From: Methylotenera sp.
Lineage (GTDB): Bacteria > Pseudomonadota > Gammaproteobacteria > Burkholderiales > Methylophilaceae
DNA: 64,000 bases
Direction: 5' to 3'
Assembly (NCBI GenBank): GCA_021732365.1
Contig: JAKFVD010000016.1
Coordinates: 1 to 64,000, forward strand
Shown here: piece by piece, positions 1-7,107 of the stretch
Position numbering within the stretch: position 1 is the first letter of the stretch
How the letters are laid out: every line of letters begins with the position of its first letter
Made by a program: the position numbers and the translations under genes
Notes under the pieces: generated by a model
Told to the model about the DNA's origin: nothing
What the model saw: the letters and a program-made list of their open reading frames with translations, nothing else
The model's database searches: none

Positions 1-127
1 TGCAAATAAACCAAAAAAGGAGGTGAATAAAAGTGATCTTAAATTAACTTTAGAGATAGAATAAACAGCTCAAGGGTGGGTCAATATTCGATGCATTTGG
101 TGGGTCAAATTTAGATGCAATTTAACA
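1..127. mobile_element. IS21-family-type element terminus (partial)
   Basis: Two copies of a 23-bp unit spaced 24 bp apart (75-97 and 99-121) share GGTGGGTCAA followed by GATGCA. Tandem GGTGGGTCA..GATGCA units inside the tip are typical of IS21-family ends from Proteobacteria. Read on the minus strand the element would begin with TGT at 127, as IS21-type tips do. No transposase gene is in view because the window starts inside the element. The tip supplies the last codon (TGT, Cys) and the stop of the neighbouring relaxase. The repeat unit is seen directly; the family assignment comes from remembered family features and is inference. Confidence 0.6.
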
Positions 128-1120
128 CCACAGCCCTTTAAATCCTTTATTTAGGCGATTGGCCCGTTCACACGTTTCTTTGTTCCAACGCTTAAGATGT
201 CTAGCATCTAAATCAGATCGTTCTCTGCGCTGGCGTTCAACAATCCGGCCCTTCTGAAACGCGAGCGTTGCTACCTGCTTCTGGTGAGCAGTTTCAGCTT
301 TTGAGATATGGTTGCGCAGCATATCGGTCATGCGGCTGGCAATCATGGTCTTTGCCTGTTCAGTTGATGGAAGTTCGTCGACTTCACCTAACTTAGCGCG
401 AACCTCTTTCGTCTTTACCCCTACCCATTTTGAAACAGCATAGACCTCACCCTGAAAATCCACCGCGACATGGCCGCGCCGATCACCTCGCGCGAGTGTG
501 TACCCACGCGCCTGAAGTGATTGTGCGAAAGACTTGTTGGAGTCCGAACTTGCCCAGCATTCTTGAAACAACGATTTTAAGGCTTTTGGGTCTTGTTTTG
601 CGCGCTTGGCCTGTTCCCATTCGACACGGGTAAAATTCCGGGGATCACGCTCGCGGCTGTTCACCAGACCGCGAGGCATTTGCCAACCATTTATAAGGTA
701 CAGATCACGCGAAACTTCCCGCAGCTTCAATTTGAAGTGCGGCATATTGATTGCCTTCATCTGTTCGGTATCAATCCGCGACCACACTACGTGTGCGTGT
801 CGACGCCCATTTTTTTCATGAAAGACGACAGCACGGGGCTGACCTTCCAAACCAAGGCTTTTTTCAGCATCCTCGATTGCTGCTTCAAAAGTTTTGACAG
901 GGACACGCTCATCTTCTGGCGGATTCAAACTCAGAGAAAACAGAAATTGCTTCGCCCGAGTTCCCCGGCTGACAGCATAAATTTCATGCAGCGCAGCATG
1001 AAGATCGTCGGAAAGGAAGCCCCGTAACTCATGAACCTCTACGTGTTCATTGTCGTGCATCTTTAGGAGATGGGTGGCAAGCTGCTTGCTGCCACCCCGT
1101 TGACTTCCTTTGAGAATCAA
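122..1120 (-). pseudogene. MobA/VirD2-like relaxase, 3'-truncated
   Basis: This is a mobilisation relaxase, which would nick oriT and lead single-stranded plasmid DNA into a recipient. The N-terminus after the proposed start has the LILKGSQRGG entry of the relaxase/mobilisation nuclease family. The metal-binding motif III is clear (HEKNGRRHAHVVWSRID, with the HxH pair). A longer open frame reaches 1174, but TTG at 1120, 5 bp after the mobC stop, matches the usual family N-terminus and gives 332 aa. The protein ends at KGFKGLW plus a Cys. Relatives continue with a basic tail at that point, and the final Cys and stop are supplied by the IS-like terminus. So I call it truncated at the extreme C-terminus; the nuclease domain itself is intact. 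It lies in an apparent three-gene cassette with mobC and a 39-aa ORF. Confidence 0.8.
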
Positions 1121-1125
1121 GACGG

Positions 1126-1560
1126 TTACCCCATGCCAAGTCCTAGGGCGGTGATCAGATGATCTTTCATCCACTGCACATCCCGACAGGCAATCTGAAT
1201 AGCTTTTTCAGTTTCTGGAGTTACAGGCAAAGAGCCTGTGTTTGCAGCTTTGGCAAGCTGGTTAAGGTTATTTGCCAACCTTGCCCTGCCCAATTCACCC
1301 AGAAGCTGGGCAAGGGCTTTGTCGTCCTTTACGGGCATACGGGACTTGCGCCGCTGGCTTGTCCCGTCCCCCAGAAGCTTAGTACGGATAAATGCCCCAA
1401 GAGGCGTAGACCCAGCTTCGCGCTTAAGAGTGGCTTTTTCTTGAGTCGTGAGGCGTATTGAGAACGGGGCTGGCTTTTCTAAGGCTTTAGCCCGGATAGC
1501 GTTATGTTCGGCAGCATCTTTGAATTCCCCGGAAATCGGCGGGCGGTCAAGCGGGTTCAT
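1126..1560 (-). CDS. mobC: MobC-family relaxosome protein
   Basis: This 144-aa auxiliary mobilisation protein would help the relaxase bind and open oriT. The C-terminal half carries the MobC signature (LLGELGRARLANNLNQLAKA followed by a helical tail). The N-terminal half has a ribbon-helix-helix-like segment (FSIRLTTQEKATLKREA). Its ATG overlaps the stop of the upstream 39-aa ORF as ATGA, and the relaxase starts 5 bp after its stop, so the three are probably translationally coupled. The base composition looks more GC-rich than the flanking ctaB, consistent with acquisition from a plasmid. Confidence 0.8.
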   Translation of the reverse strand: MNPLDRPPISGEFKDAAEHNAIRAKALEKPAPFSIRLTTQEKATLKREAGSTPLGAFIRTKLLGDGTSQRRKSRMPVKDDKALAQLLGELGRARLANNLNQLAKAANTGSLPVTPETEKAIQIACRDVQWMKDHLITALGLGMG

Positions 1561-1676
1561 GATGACACCCCCTTAGCCGATGGTTTTTTAGGGGGATTGA
1601 GGCGGGTAAGTTCGGTGTTCCATTCTTCTAATACTTGAAACAACTGGTTCGAATTTTCTTCGTCCCAGTGCGCCAT
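1557..1676 (-). CDS. 39-aa ORF coupled to mobC
   Basis: A short open frame starts MAHWDEENSNQLF and ends KGVSS. Its TGA overlaps the mobC ATG (ATGA), the arrangement expected of a translationally coupled gene. It is acidic at the N-terminus and basic, Pro/Lys-rich at the C-terminus. No Shine-Dalgarno sequence is visible, and the ATG lies only 5 bases after the ctaB stop, so it would have to be read from ctaB transcription or lack its native leader. I do not recognise it. It could be a real small mobilisation accessory protein or the 3' part of a longer gene cut at the ctaB junction. Confidence 0.4.
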   Translation of the reverse strand: MAHWDEENSNQLFQVLEEWNTELTRLNPPKKPSAKGVSS

Positions 1677-1681
1677 AAATC

Positions 1682-2593
1682 TTATATTTTCCAATAATGA
1701 TCTACCAATAATGCAGCAAAAATAAGTGTTAAGTAAAGTATAGAGTACTTGAATGTCGACTTAGCCAAATCATCTGAATATTTTCTATACAAACCAATTA
1801 CATACCATAAAAATACCGCATTTAATAAAATCGCAGAAACCAAGTAAATCAAACCGCTCATGCCTAATCCGTAAGGCATCATTGACACCACAACCAAAAT
1901 CACGGTGTATAGCAAAATATGCAATAGCGTAAATGCTTCGCCGTGCGTCACAGGCAACATTGGCATGCCAACTTTGGCGTATTCCTCGCGGCGATACAAA
2001 GCAAGCGCCCAAAAATGCGGTGGCGTCCAAGCAAAAATAATCAAAAACATGATTAGGGATTCTGGCGAAACGGCATTATTGACTGCTGCCCAACCTAATA
2101 TTGGCGGCATAGCACCTGATGCGCCACCAATCACAATATTCATCGGTGTTGCTGGCTTTAAAAACACAGTATAGATAACGGCATAACCCACAAATGTAGC
2201 AAATGTTAGCCACATCGTTAATGGATTAACGAATATATACAAAATCAATAAACCTGTACCGCCTAAAAGGGTGGCGAAAATCGTCGTTTCTGCGTGTGAG
2301 ACTTGACCAGTCGGCAAAGGCCTGCCGCGTGTGCGCGCCATAACCGCATCAATTTTATGCTCAATTAAACAGTTAAATGCCGCCGCCGCACCAGACGCAA
2401 AAGCAATTCCAACTGTTGTAGCCAATAAAAGCGGCCAAGGTACCATGCCAGGCGTTGCCAAGAACATACCAATAATGGCGGTAAACACAATTAGCATGGT
2501 GACACGTGGTTTACACAGGGCGTAAAAATTCTTAAAACTCGCCACAAAAGCGTGCAAGTGACTCGCTGTGTTTACATTTGATTTAAGACTCAA
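1682..2593 (-). CDS. ctaB: protoheme IX farnesyltransferase (heme O synthase)
   Basis: This UbiA-superfamily membrane enzyme transfers farnesyl from FPP to heme B to make heme O, the precursor of heme A for the aa3 oxidase. At 303 aa it has the usual length. The first Asp-rich site is recognisable ([20 protein letters not shown]), and the chain is a series of hydrophobic helices. It follows ctaA by 40 bp in the same direction at the end of the oxidase assembly operon. In many betaproteobacteria a SCO/SenC gene comes next; here a mobilisation remnant abuts its stop codon. Confidence 0.95.
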   Translation of the reverse strand: MSLKSNVNTASHLHAFVASFKNFYALCKPRVTMLIVFTAIIGMFLATPGMVPWPLLLATTVGIAFASGAAAAFNCLIEHKIDAVMARTRGRPLPTGQVSHAETTIFATLLGGTGLLILYIFVNPLTMWLTFATFVGYAVIYTVFLKPATPMNIVIGGASGAMPPILGWAAVNNAVSPESLIMFLIIFAWTPPHFWALALYRREEYAKVGMPMLPVTHGEAFTLLHILLYTVILVVVSMMPYGLGMSGLIYLVSAILLNAVFLWYVIGLYRKYSDDLAKSTFKYSILYLTLIFAALLVDHYWKI

Positions 2594-2633
2594 TTCATAC
2601 TCACTTTATTTCATTTAATGTGGTTGCAAGCGC

Positions 2634-3638
2634 TTATGAGCGATTGACTTTACTGCCTGTGATTTTTGAATTAAAAATCACTAGAATGACGACCAATAAG
2701 GCAGCTCCCAGATTATGTCCTACAGCTAATACCAGCGGCAAATGCAACACTAAATTTGCAATGCCAAGGCTGATTTGCGCAAACAGCACAGTAATTAATG
2801 CCAAGCTCAGGTTTTTTAATTGCGCGTATTTTAAACTATTTAATGCTAAAAAACCCAAATAAATCAAAGTAATGATGGCACCAACGCGATGCGTCCATTG
2901 AATAGCCGTCAATGATGCCAGCGTTAAATTGCCGCCATCGGCACTCTGCCCTAATTCGCGCACCATATGAAATGCGTCCTTGAAATCCATGTCTGGCATC
3001 CATGCGCCATGGCAGGTGGGAAAGTCGGTGCAAGCCAATGCAGCGTAATTGGTGCTGGTCCAGCCACCTAAAAATATCTGCATCAGCAAAATAACTAGTC
3101 CAAAACGGATTAAGTTCCGCGAACCTTTGCTTTGCACAACACTAGATGAATATTGTCCCCAGTTTCGATGCGCAATCCAGGTTAACAAACCAAGCGTTGT
3201 CATGCCGCCCAACAAATGTGCGCTAACGATAACTGGTTTTAATAGCATGGTTACCGTCCACATACCCAACGCGGCCTGAAACATAATAATGCCCAGCAAC
3301 GCAGTGGTAAGCAATGGCGACACTTTGATTTGCTGTGGATACTGACGCGTTTTTTTCCATGCCAGAATAAATAGAGCCAACACAACTAGGCCCAATGTGC
3401 CTGCCAAATAACGGTGTAGCATTTCTTTCCAAGCTTTACCCGTTTCGATAATGCTATCAGGGTATATGGTCTGCGCATTTTGAATAGCCGCTTCGCTTTC
3501 TGGCACGGTTAATGTGCCATAGCAACCAGGCCAATCTGGACATCCCAAGCCTGCATCCGTTAAGCGTACATAAGCGCCCAAAACAACCACACACAGGGCC
3601 ATTATTGCGCCCAACATTGCTAAACGTTTAAACAACAT
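2634..3638 (-). CDS. ctaA: heme A synthase (COX15/CtaA)
   Basis: This membrane monooxygenase converts heme O to heme A. At 334 aa with about eight transmembrane segments it is a normal family member. It has the expected heme-ligand histidines in HRYLAGTLG, SAHLLGG, WTHRVGA and GHNLGAALL, and paired cysteines in the periplasmic loops (GLGCPDWPGCYG and ACTDFPTCHG). It starts one base after the stop of the SCO-like gene, so it sits in the same transcript as SURF1, the SCO-like gene and ctaB. Confidence 0.95.
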   Translation of the reverse strand: MLFKRLAMLGAIMALCVVVLGAYVRLTDAGLGCPDWPGCYGTLTVPESEAAIQNAQTIYPDSIIETGKAWKEMLHRYLAGTLGLVVLALFILAWKKTRQYPQQIKVSPLLTTALLGIIMFQAALGMWTVTMLLKPVIVSAHLLGGMTTLGLLTWIAHRNWGQYSSSVVQSKGSRNLIRFGLVILLMQIFLGGWTSTNYAALACTDFPTCHGAWMPDMDFKDAFHMVRELGQSADGGNLTLASLTAIQWTHRVGAIITLIYLGFLALNSLKYAQLKNLSLALITVLFAQISLGIANLVLHLPLVLAVGHNLGAALLVVILVIFNSKITGSKVNRS

Positions 3639-3639
3639 A

Positions 3640-4251
3640 TTATGCCGCCCAAGAGTATCTTAAAAGTCTTGCTAAATCTTTACGAATATCCGCTGCCGGA
3701 GTGCTGGCAGGATAACTCATCATGATGTGGCCCAAAGGGTCAACAAAATACAATCGGTTTGATTGAAAGGCTACTTCGTTCGCGATATTAAACTGCTGAC
3801 TGAGCTTATCAACATCTACATCAGACTGATTAATGATGTTCAAATCTGGAAAATATTTTTTGATCGCTGCAACATCTTGAACATGTGTAATTAGCACACG
3901 CTGCGTGCGCGGAATGTCTTTATACATTGACACATGGATTTGGCGCATATCTTTTAATTTGGCCATGCAGCTAGCCTCACACGCGTCTGATACATAAACC
4001 ATAGTCCACTTCTCAGTCCAAAAATGGCTGCCATCTTTGCCATCACTATTTTTCAAAGTAGCTGTTGTTTCAATTAATCTTGGCGGCACCATCAACTCGC
4101 CACGGCTTGCGCCTGTAGGCTTAAAGTCATATTTAAACATCAACACAACTGCAATAATCGGCACCACAAAAAAAGTCAGCATCATCAAAAATACTGCTCG
4201 CCCTTTGCGCTGATTCTCTTTATAAGCAGTACTTGTTTGTTCTGTTTGCAT
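3640..4251 (-). CDS. membrane-anchored SCO/thioredoxin-like oxidase assembly protein
   Basis: This 203-aa protein has one N-terminal transmembrane anchor and a periplasmic domain. The frame opens at a GTG at 4263, but AAAGGTGAG sits 7 nt before the ATG at 4251, so I use that. The domain has a Cys-x3-Cys motif (CEASC) in a SCO-like position, after a WTMVYVSDACE strand, and a late VDPLGHIMMSYP strand as in SCO/thioredoxin folds. It lies between SURF1 and ctaA, so a role in metal or thiol delivery to CuA or CuB is a reasonable inference. Proteins in this position are usually annotated only as hypothetical; I do not assign a symbol. Confidence 0.75.
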   Translation of the reverse strand: MQTEQTSTAYKENQRKGRAVFLMMLTFFVVPIIAVVLMFKYDFKPTGASRGELMVPPRLIETTATLKNSDGKDGSHFWTEKWTMVYVSDACEASCMAKLKDMRQIHVSMYKDIPRTQRVLITHVQDVAAIKKYFPDLNIINQSDVDVDKLSQQFNIANEVAFQSNRLYFVDPLGHIMMSYPASTPAADIRKDLARLLRYSWAA

Positions 4252-4285
4252 AAAATCTCTCACCTTTTTAACTAATCTTTACAGC

Positions 4286-5032
4286 TTAATTTAATTTCTT
4301 AATACTCAAATACAAGTAAATCACCAATGTTGCAAACGCAAAACCAAACCATTGATAGGCATATCCCAAGTGCGTAACAATTCGGTCAGCTGACATTTCC
4401 CAGTTGCGCACAAATCCGCCTGCAGGACTATCATTATCCAGTTTTACAATCACTGGTAAAATTTTGATTGGTGCCGTTTTAATATATTTCTGCATATCTA
4501 AGTTTTGCCAAACCAACTGCCATGGTAAGCTTTTAGTGCCTGCCTGCTCTTTTTCTTTCTCTTCAAGGGTAAATATTTTTTTAGTTGGCAACCATGCCAT
4601 TCCTTTAATTTTTTGCACGTCTTTTGGTGTATCGAAAACAGGAATATCTGCGCGTGTTTTATTACCTTGAATCCAGCCGCGATTTACCAAAACGTAGGTG
4701 TCAGAATTTTGTATTTTGAGCGGTGTGATGACATGATAGCCAGCCAAACTATTTTCTACTTTATTGTCGATGAGTATTTGAAATGCTGTGTCGTACTCAC
4801 CATCCACTTCAACTTTTTTAAACTCTAAATGCTCAGAATTAGATATATAGTCTTTTAAATTTGGGGGCTGATTGGTATTTGCTTGTTCAAAATTCGCTTG
4901 AATTTTCTGCTTAAGCGCTGCTTTTTCATATTGCCAAAAACCCAGTTTGATAAAAACTGGGATACAGATAATCGTAATCAATGTGCCAAGCAGTGTTGGC
5001 TTAAATTCTACATTCAGAAATCTAAATTGCAT
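4286..5032 (-). CDS. SURF1-family cytochrome oxidase biogenesis protein
   Basis: This 248-aa inner-membrane protein aids insertion of heme A into subunit I. It has the SURF1 layout: an N-terminal transmembrane helix ending in GFWQYEKAALK, a large periplasmic domain with the VLVNRGWIQGN motif, and a C-terminal helix preceded by HLGYAYQWFGFAFA. It is the first gene of the ctaA/ctaB assembly operon and is divergent from the small DUF2909 gene. SURF1 next to ctaA-ctaB is the normal order in betaproteobacteria. Confidence 0.93.
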   Translation of the reverse strand: MQFRFLNVEFKPTLLGTLITIICIPVFIKLGFWQYEKAALKQKIQANFEQANTNQPPNLKDYISNSEHLEFKKVEVDGEYDTAFQILIDNKVENSLAGYHVITPLKIQNSDTYVLVNRGWIQGNKTRADIPVFDTPKDVQKIKGMAWLPTKKIFTLEEKEKEQAGTKSLPWQLVWQNLDMQKYIKTAPIKILPVIVKLDNDSPAGGFVRNWEMSADRIVTHLGYAYQWFGFAFATLVIYLYLSIKKLN

Positions 5033-5095
5033 TTATACTAGACCAGTCGCATAATTATTTATTACTTCACCATTCAACTTTACTTGGACAAATTA

Positions 5096-5296
5096 ATGTT
5101 TATAAAAATTGCAGTCGTATTGGTATTAATTATTATTTTAGGAAGCTTATTTTCAGCTTTGTTTTTCTTAAATAAAGATAAGTCTGGTAGCGATCGCACT
5201 GTTAAAGCACTAACAATGCGTATTGGTTTATCAATCATCTTATTTATTGCGTTAATTATTGCTGCTTATTTTGGAAAGCTAGGCCACGCACTTTAA
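5096..5296 (+). CDS. twin-transmembrane DUF2909-type small protein
   Basis: This 66-aa protein consists of two hydrophobic helices joined by a short charged loop (NKDKSGSDRTVKALTMRI), the pattern of the DUF2909 family. The open frame includes an upstream TTG at 5084, but ATG at 5096 with GGA about 8 nt before it is the more natural start. It is transcribed opposite to the oxidase genes, between ctaE and SURF1, a position it commonly has in betaproteobacterial cta clusters. Its function is unknown; conserved location suggests a link with oxidase assembly. Confidence 0.75.
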   Translation: MFIKIAVVLVLIIILGSLFSALFFLNKDKSGSDRTVKALTMRIGLSIILFIALIIAAYFGKLGHAL

Positions 5297-5312
5297 CTTT
5301 CACCGTTCAAAC

Positions 5313-5343
5313 AAAAAGGGCGATGCAATGCATCGCCCTTTTT
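5313..5343. terminator. bidirectional terminator between DUF2909 gene and ctaE
   Basis: A perfect 14-bp stem (5313-5326 with 5330-5343) encloses a 3-nt loop, has a GC-rich core GGGCGATGC, and is flanked by A5 on one side and T5 on the other. It lies between two converging genes, so it can terminate both. Confidence 0.9.
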
Positions 5344-5354
5344 GTTGTGTCAAA

Positions 5355-6236
5355 TTACAGCATATATACGAATATAAATAAGCCTAACCATACCACGTCT
5401 ACAAAGTGCCAGTACCAAGCTACACCTTCAAAACCAAAGTGATGCTCAGGCGTAAAGTGGCCTTTCATGCAGCGGATTAAGATAACAATTAACATCGTTG
5501 TACCAAGCAACACGTGAAAACCGTGGAAGCCTGTCAACATAAAGAATGTTGCGCCATACGCGCCGCTACCTAAAGTTAAACCCATTTCTGTGTAAGCTTC
5601 ATGATATTCCATCGCTTGGCAAGCCAAGAAAGTAATACCTAACAAAACAGTTAATGCCATGCCGATTACTAATTGGTTGCGCTTATTCTTAATCAAGCCC
5701 CAATGTGCCCAAGTAATGGTTGCACCAGAACTTAGTAACAAAATAGTATTGATTAAAGGTAAACCGTTCCAGTGCATAGGCTTAAAGTTTGCAGGTGGCA
5801 CATATTCGTTACCTAGCACAACCCCGCCTGGGCCTAATGATGGCCATGAGCTTAAGAAATCTTTGTAAGGCGTGATATCAGCGTCATAACCCGCCAAATC
5901 TGGCACAGAAAGTATACGCATATAGAACAGAGCACCGAAGAACGCAGCAAAGAAGGCGACTTCAGAACAGATAAAAACAATCATACCGATACGGAATGAT
6001 TTATCTTCCCAGCTTTTATATTGACCTGTAATGCTCTCAGTAATCACTGAGCCCATCCATTTAAAGGTCATTGCAATGATAATGGCAGCGCCCAAATACA
6101 TCATCCACTTACCAAAATGCAGGTTATTCATGTTAAAAATGAATCCTGAAGCAAGCGATAGCAAGCCTACTGACAATATTGAAGGATATATACTGCCATG
6201 CGGTACATAATATTGATTTTCTGAATGTGTTGCCAT
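5355..6236 (-). CDS. ctaE: cytochrome c oxidase subunit III
   Basis: This is the third core subunit of the aa3-type oxidase, a 293-aa polytopic membrane protein. Recognisable segments are HLGKWMMYLGA-like helix 1, FICSEVAFFAAFFGALFYMR, and the C-terminal FHGFHVLLGT and YWHFVDVVWLGLF motifs. The frame opens at 6254, but GGGAG lies 7 nt before the ATG at 6236 (MATHSENQYY), which is the better start. It follows ctaG after a gap of about 136 bp, so it may also have its own promoter. Confidence 0.95.
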   Translation of the reverse strand: MATHSENQYYVPHGSIYPSILSVGLLSLASGFIFNMNNLHFGKWMMYLGAAIIIAMTFKWMGSVITESITGQYKSWEDKSFRIGMIVFICSEVAFFAAFFGALFYMRILSVPDLAGYDADITPYKDFLSSWPSLGPGGVVLGNEYVPPANFKPMHWNGLPLINTILLLSSGATITWAHWGLIKNKRNQLVIGMALTVLLGITFLACQAMEYHEAYTEMGLTLGSGAYGATFFMLTGFHGFHVLLGTTMLIVILIRCMKGHFTPEHHFGFEGVAWYWHFVDVVWLGLFIFVYML

Positions 6237-6372
6237 TCGTTTACTCCCAAGCACCTAAATTTTAACTACTTAATTATAACGTTGTATCGTTTTGTTATCG
6301 ACACAAACTCCCTTTTATACTGCAAATCTTATACTTCAAATCGATAATACTTAACGCTTTTTAAAGTACATT

Positions 6373-6945
6373 TTATTTTTTTGTTGCTTCAAAAAATGAA
6401 TATGACAAGGTCATTTCACTGACGTCCTTTGGTAACGCAGGATCTATAAAAAATCTCAAGGGCATTACTTTTGTTTCTCCTGGTTTTAAACTTTGGTTTA
6501 CAAAGCAAAAACATTCTACTTTTTTCAAATAAACCGACGCAATTCCTGGGGTAACACTTGGAATCGCCTGCCCGACTACGACTTGGCCGGTAATATTCTT
6601 TGCTTCAAACAATACTGTTTCAATCTTGCCAGGATGCAACGTAATACTGGCTTGCTTAGGGTAAAAATTCCATCCTAAGCCTGGCATAACTGCAGATGTA
6701 AACTGTACGGTAATATTTCTGCTGGTATCTACTTTAGCTTTAGTTAGTGTTAATGCTTCATTATTAGTCTTACCATTTAAACCAGTAATACTGCATAAAA
6801 CATCGTACAAAGGCACTAAGGCAAAAGCAAACAGTAAAGAGCCTGCTGCAACCCATACCATTTTTTTAGCTAACTTAGCATTGGCGCTTTCAAGTTCAGC
6901 TTTTGTTTTTGGCTTGAGTGAATCTGTGTTGTCTAGAGGTTCCAT
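6373..6945 (-). CDS. ctaG: CtaG/Cox11 copper chaperone for CuB
   Basis: This 190-aa protein is anchored by one N-terminal helix and has a periplasmic copper-binding domain. It delivers copper to the CuB site of subunit I. The conserved copper motif is present (KKVECFCFVNQ), as is the family segment PLYDVLCSITG just after the helix. A longer frame begins at GTG 6972. However, a 37-aa oxidase protein gene runs to 6933 in another frame, and ATG 6945 (MEPLDNTDS) gives a short 13-nt overlap, so I use the ATG. Confidence 0.93.
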   Translation of the reverse strand: MEPLDNTDSLKPKTKAELESANAKLAKKMVWVAAGSLLFAFALVPLYDVLCSITGLNGKTNNEALTLTKAKVDTSRNITVQFTSAVMPGLGWNFYPKQASITLHPGKIETVLFEAKNITGQVVVGQAIPSVTPGIASVYLKKVECFCFVNQSLKPGETKVMPLRFFIDPALPKDVSEMTLSYSFFEATKK

Positions 6946-7046
6946 ATAGTGAACATTGATACCACGTACCACACAAGGGCAACTGCCCCAAATATTAACG
7001 CTATTTTTTTACTTCTGTTACGCCTTGCTAATTCTTGGTTTTCCAT
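6933..7046 (-). CDS. cytochrome oxidase small assembly protein (37 aa)
   Basis: A 37-aa frame starts MENQELARRNRSKK, continues with a single hydrophobic helix (IALIFGAVALVWYVVSMF) and ends TIWNL. A basic N-terminus followed by one helix, located between ctaD and ctaG, matches the tiny oxidase proteins annotated in betaproteobacteria as cytochrome oxidase small assembly protein. Its last 13 nt overlap the ctaG start. It is too short for usual gene-length cut-offs and easily missed. The reading frame is seen directly; the function is by position and topology. Confidence 0.65.
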   Translation of the reverse strand: MENQELARRNRSKKIALIFGAVALVWYVVSMFTIWNL

Positions 7047-7070
7047 CTATCAAATACTTTCGTTGAGTAG

Positions 7071-7097
7071 AAAAGCCCAAGCATGACTTGGGCTTTT
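7071..7097. terminator. hairpin between ctaD and the small assembly gene
   Basis: An 11-bp perfect stem (7071-7081 with 7087-7097) with a 5-nt loop carries AAAA on one side and TTTT on the other. It lies 10 nt after the ctaD stop. On the minus strand it is followed by TTTTC, so it may terminate or attenuate read-through from ctaCD into ctaG-ctaE. Confidence 0.7.
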
Positions 7098-7107
7098 CTG
7101 AAAATCA

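Noticed and set aside
1121..1174. Longer relaxase N-terminus overlapping mobC
   Set aside because: The extra residues are translated antiphase over the mobC end and do not fit the family; TTG 1120 gives the usual LILKGSQRGG start.
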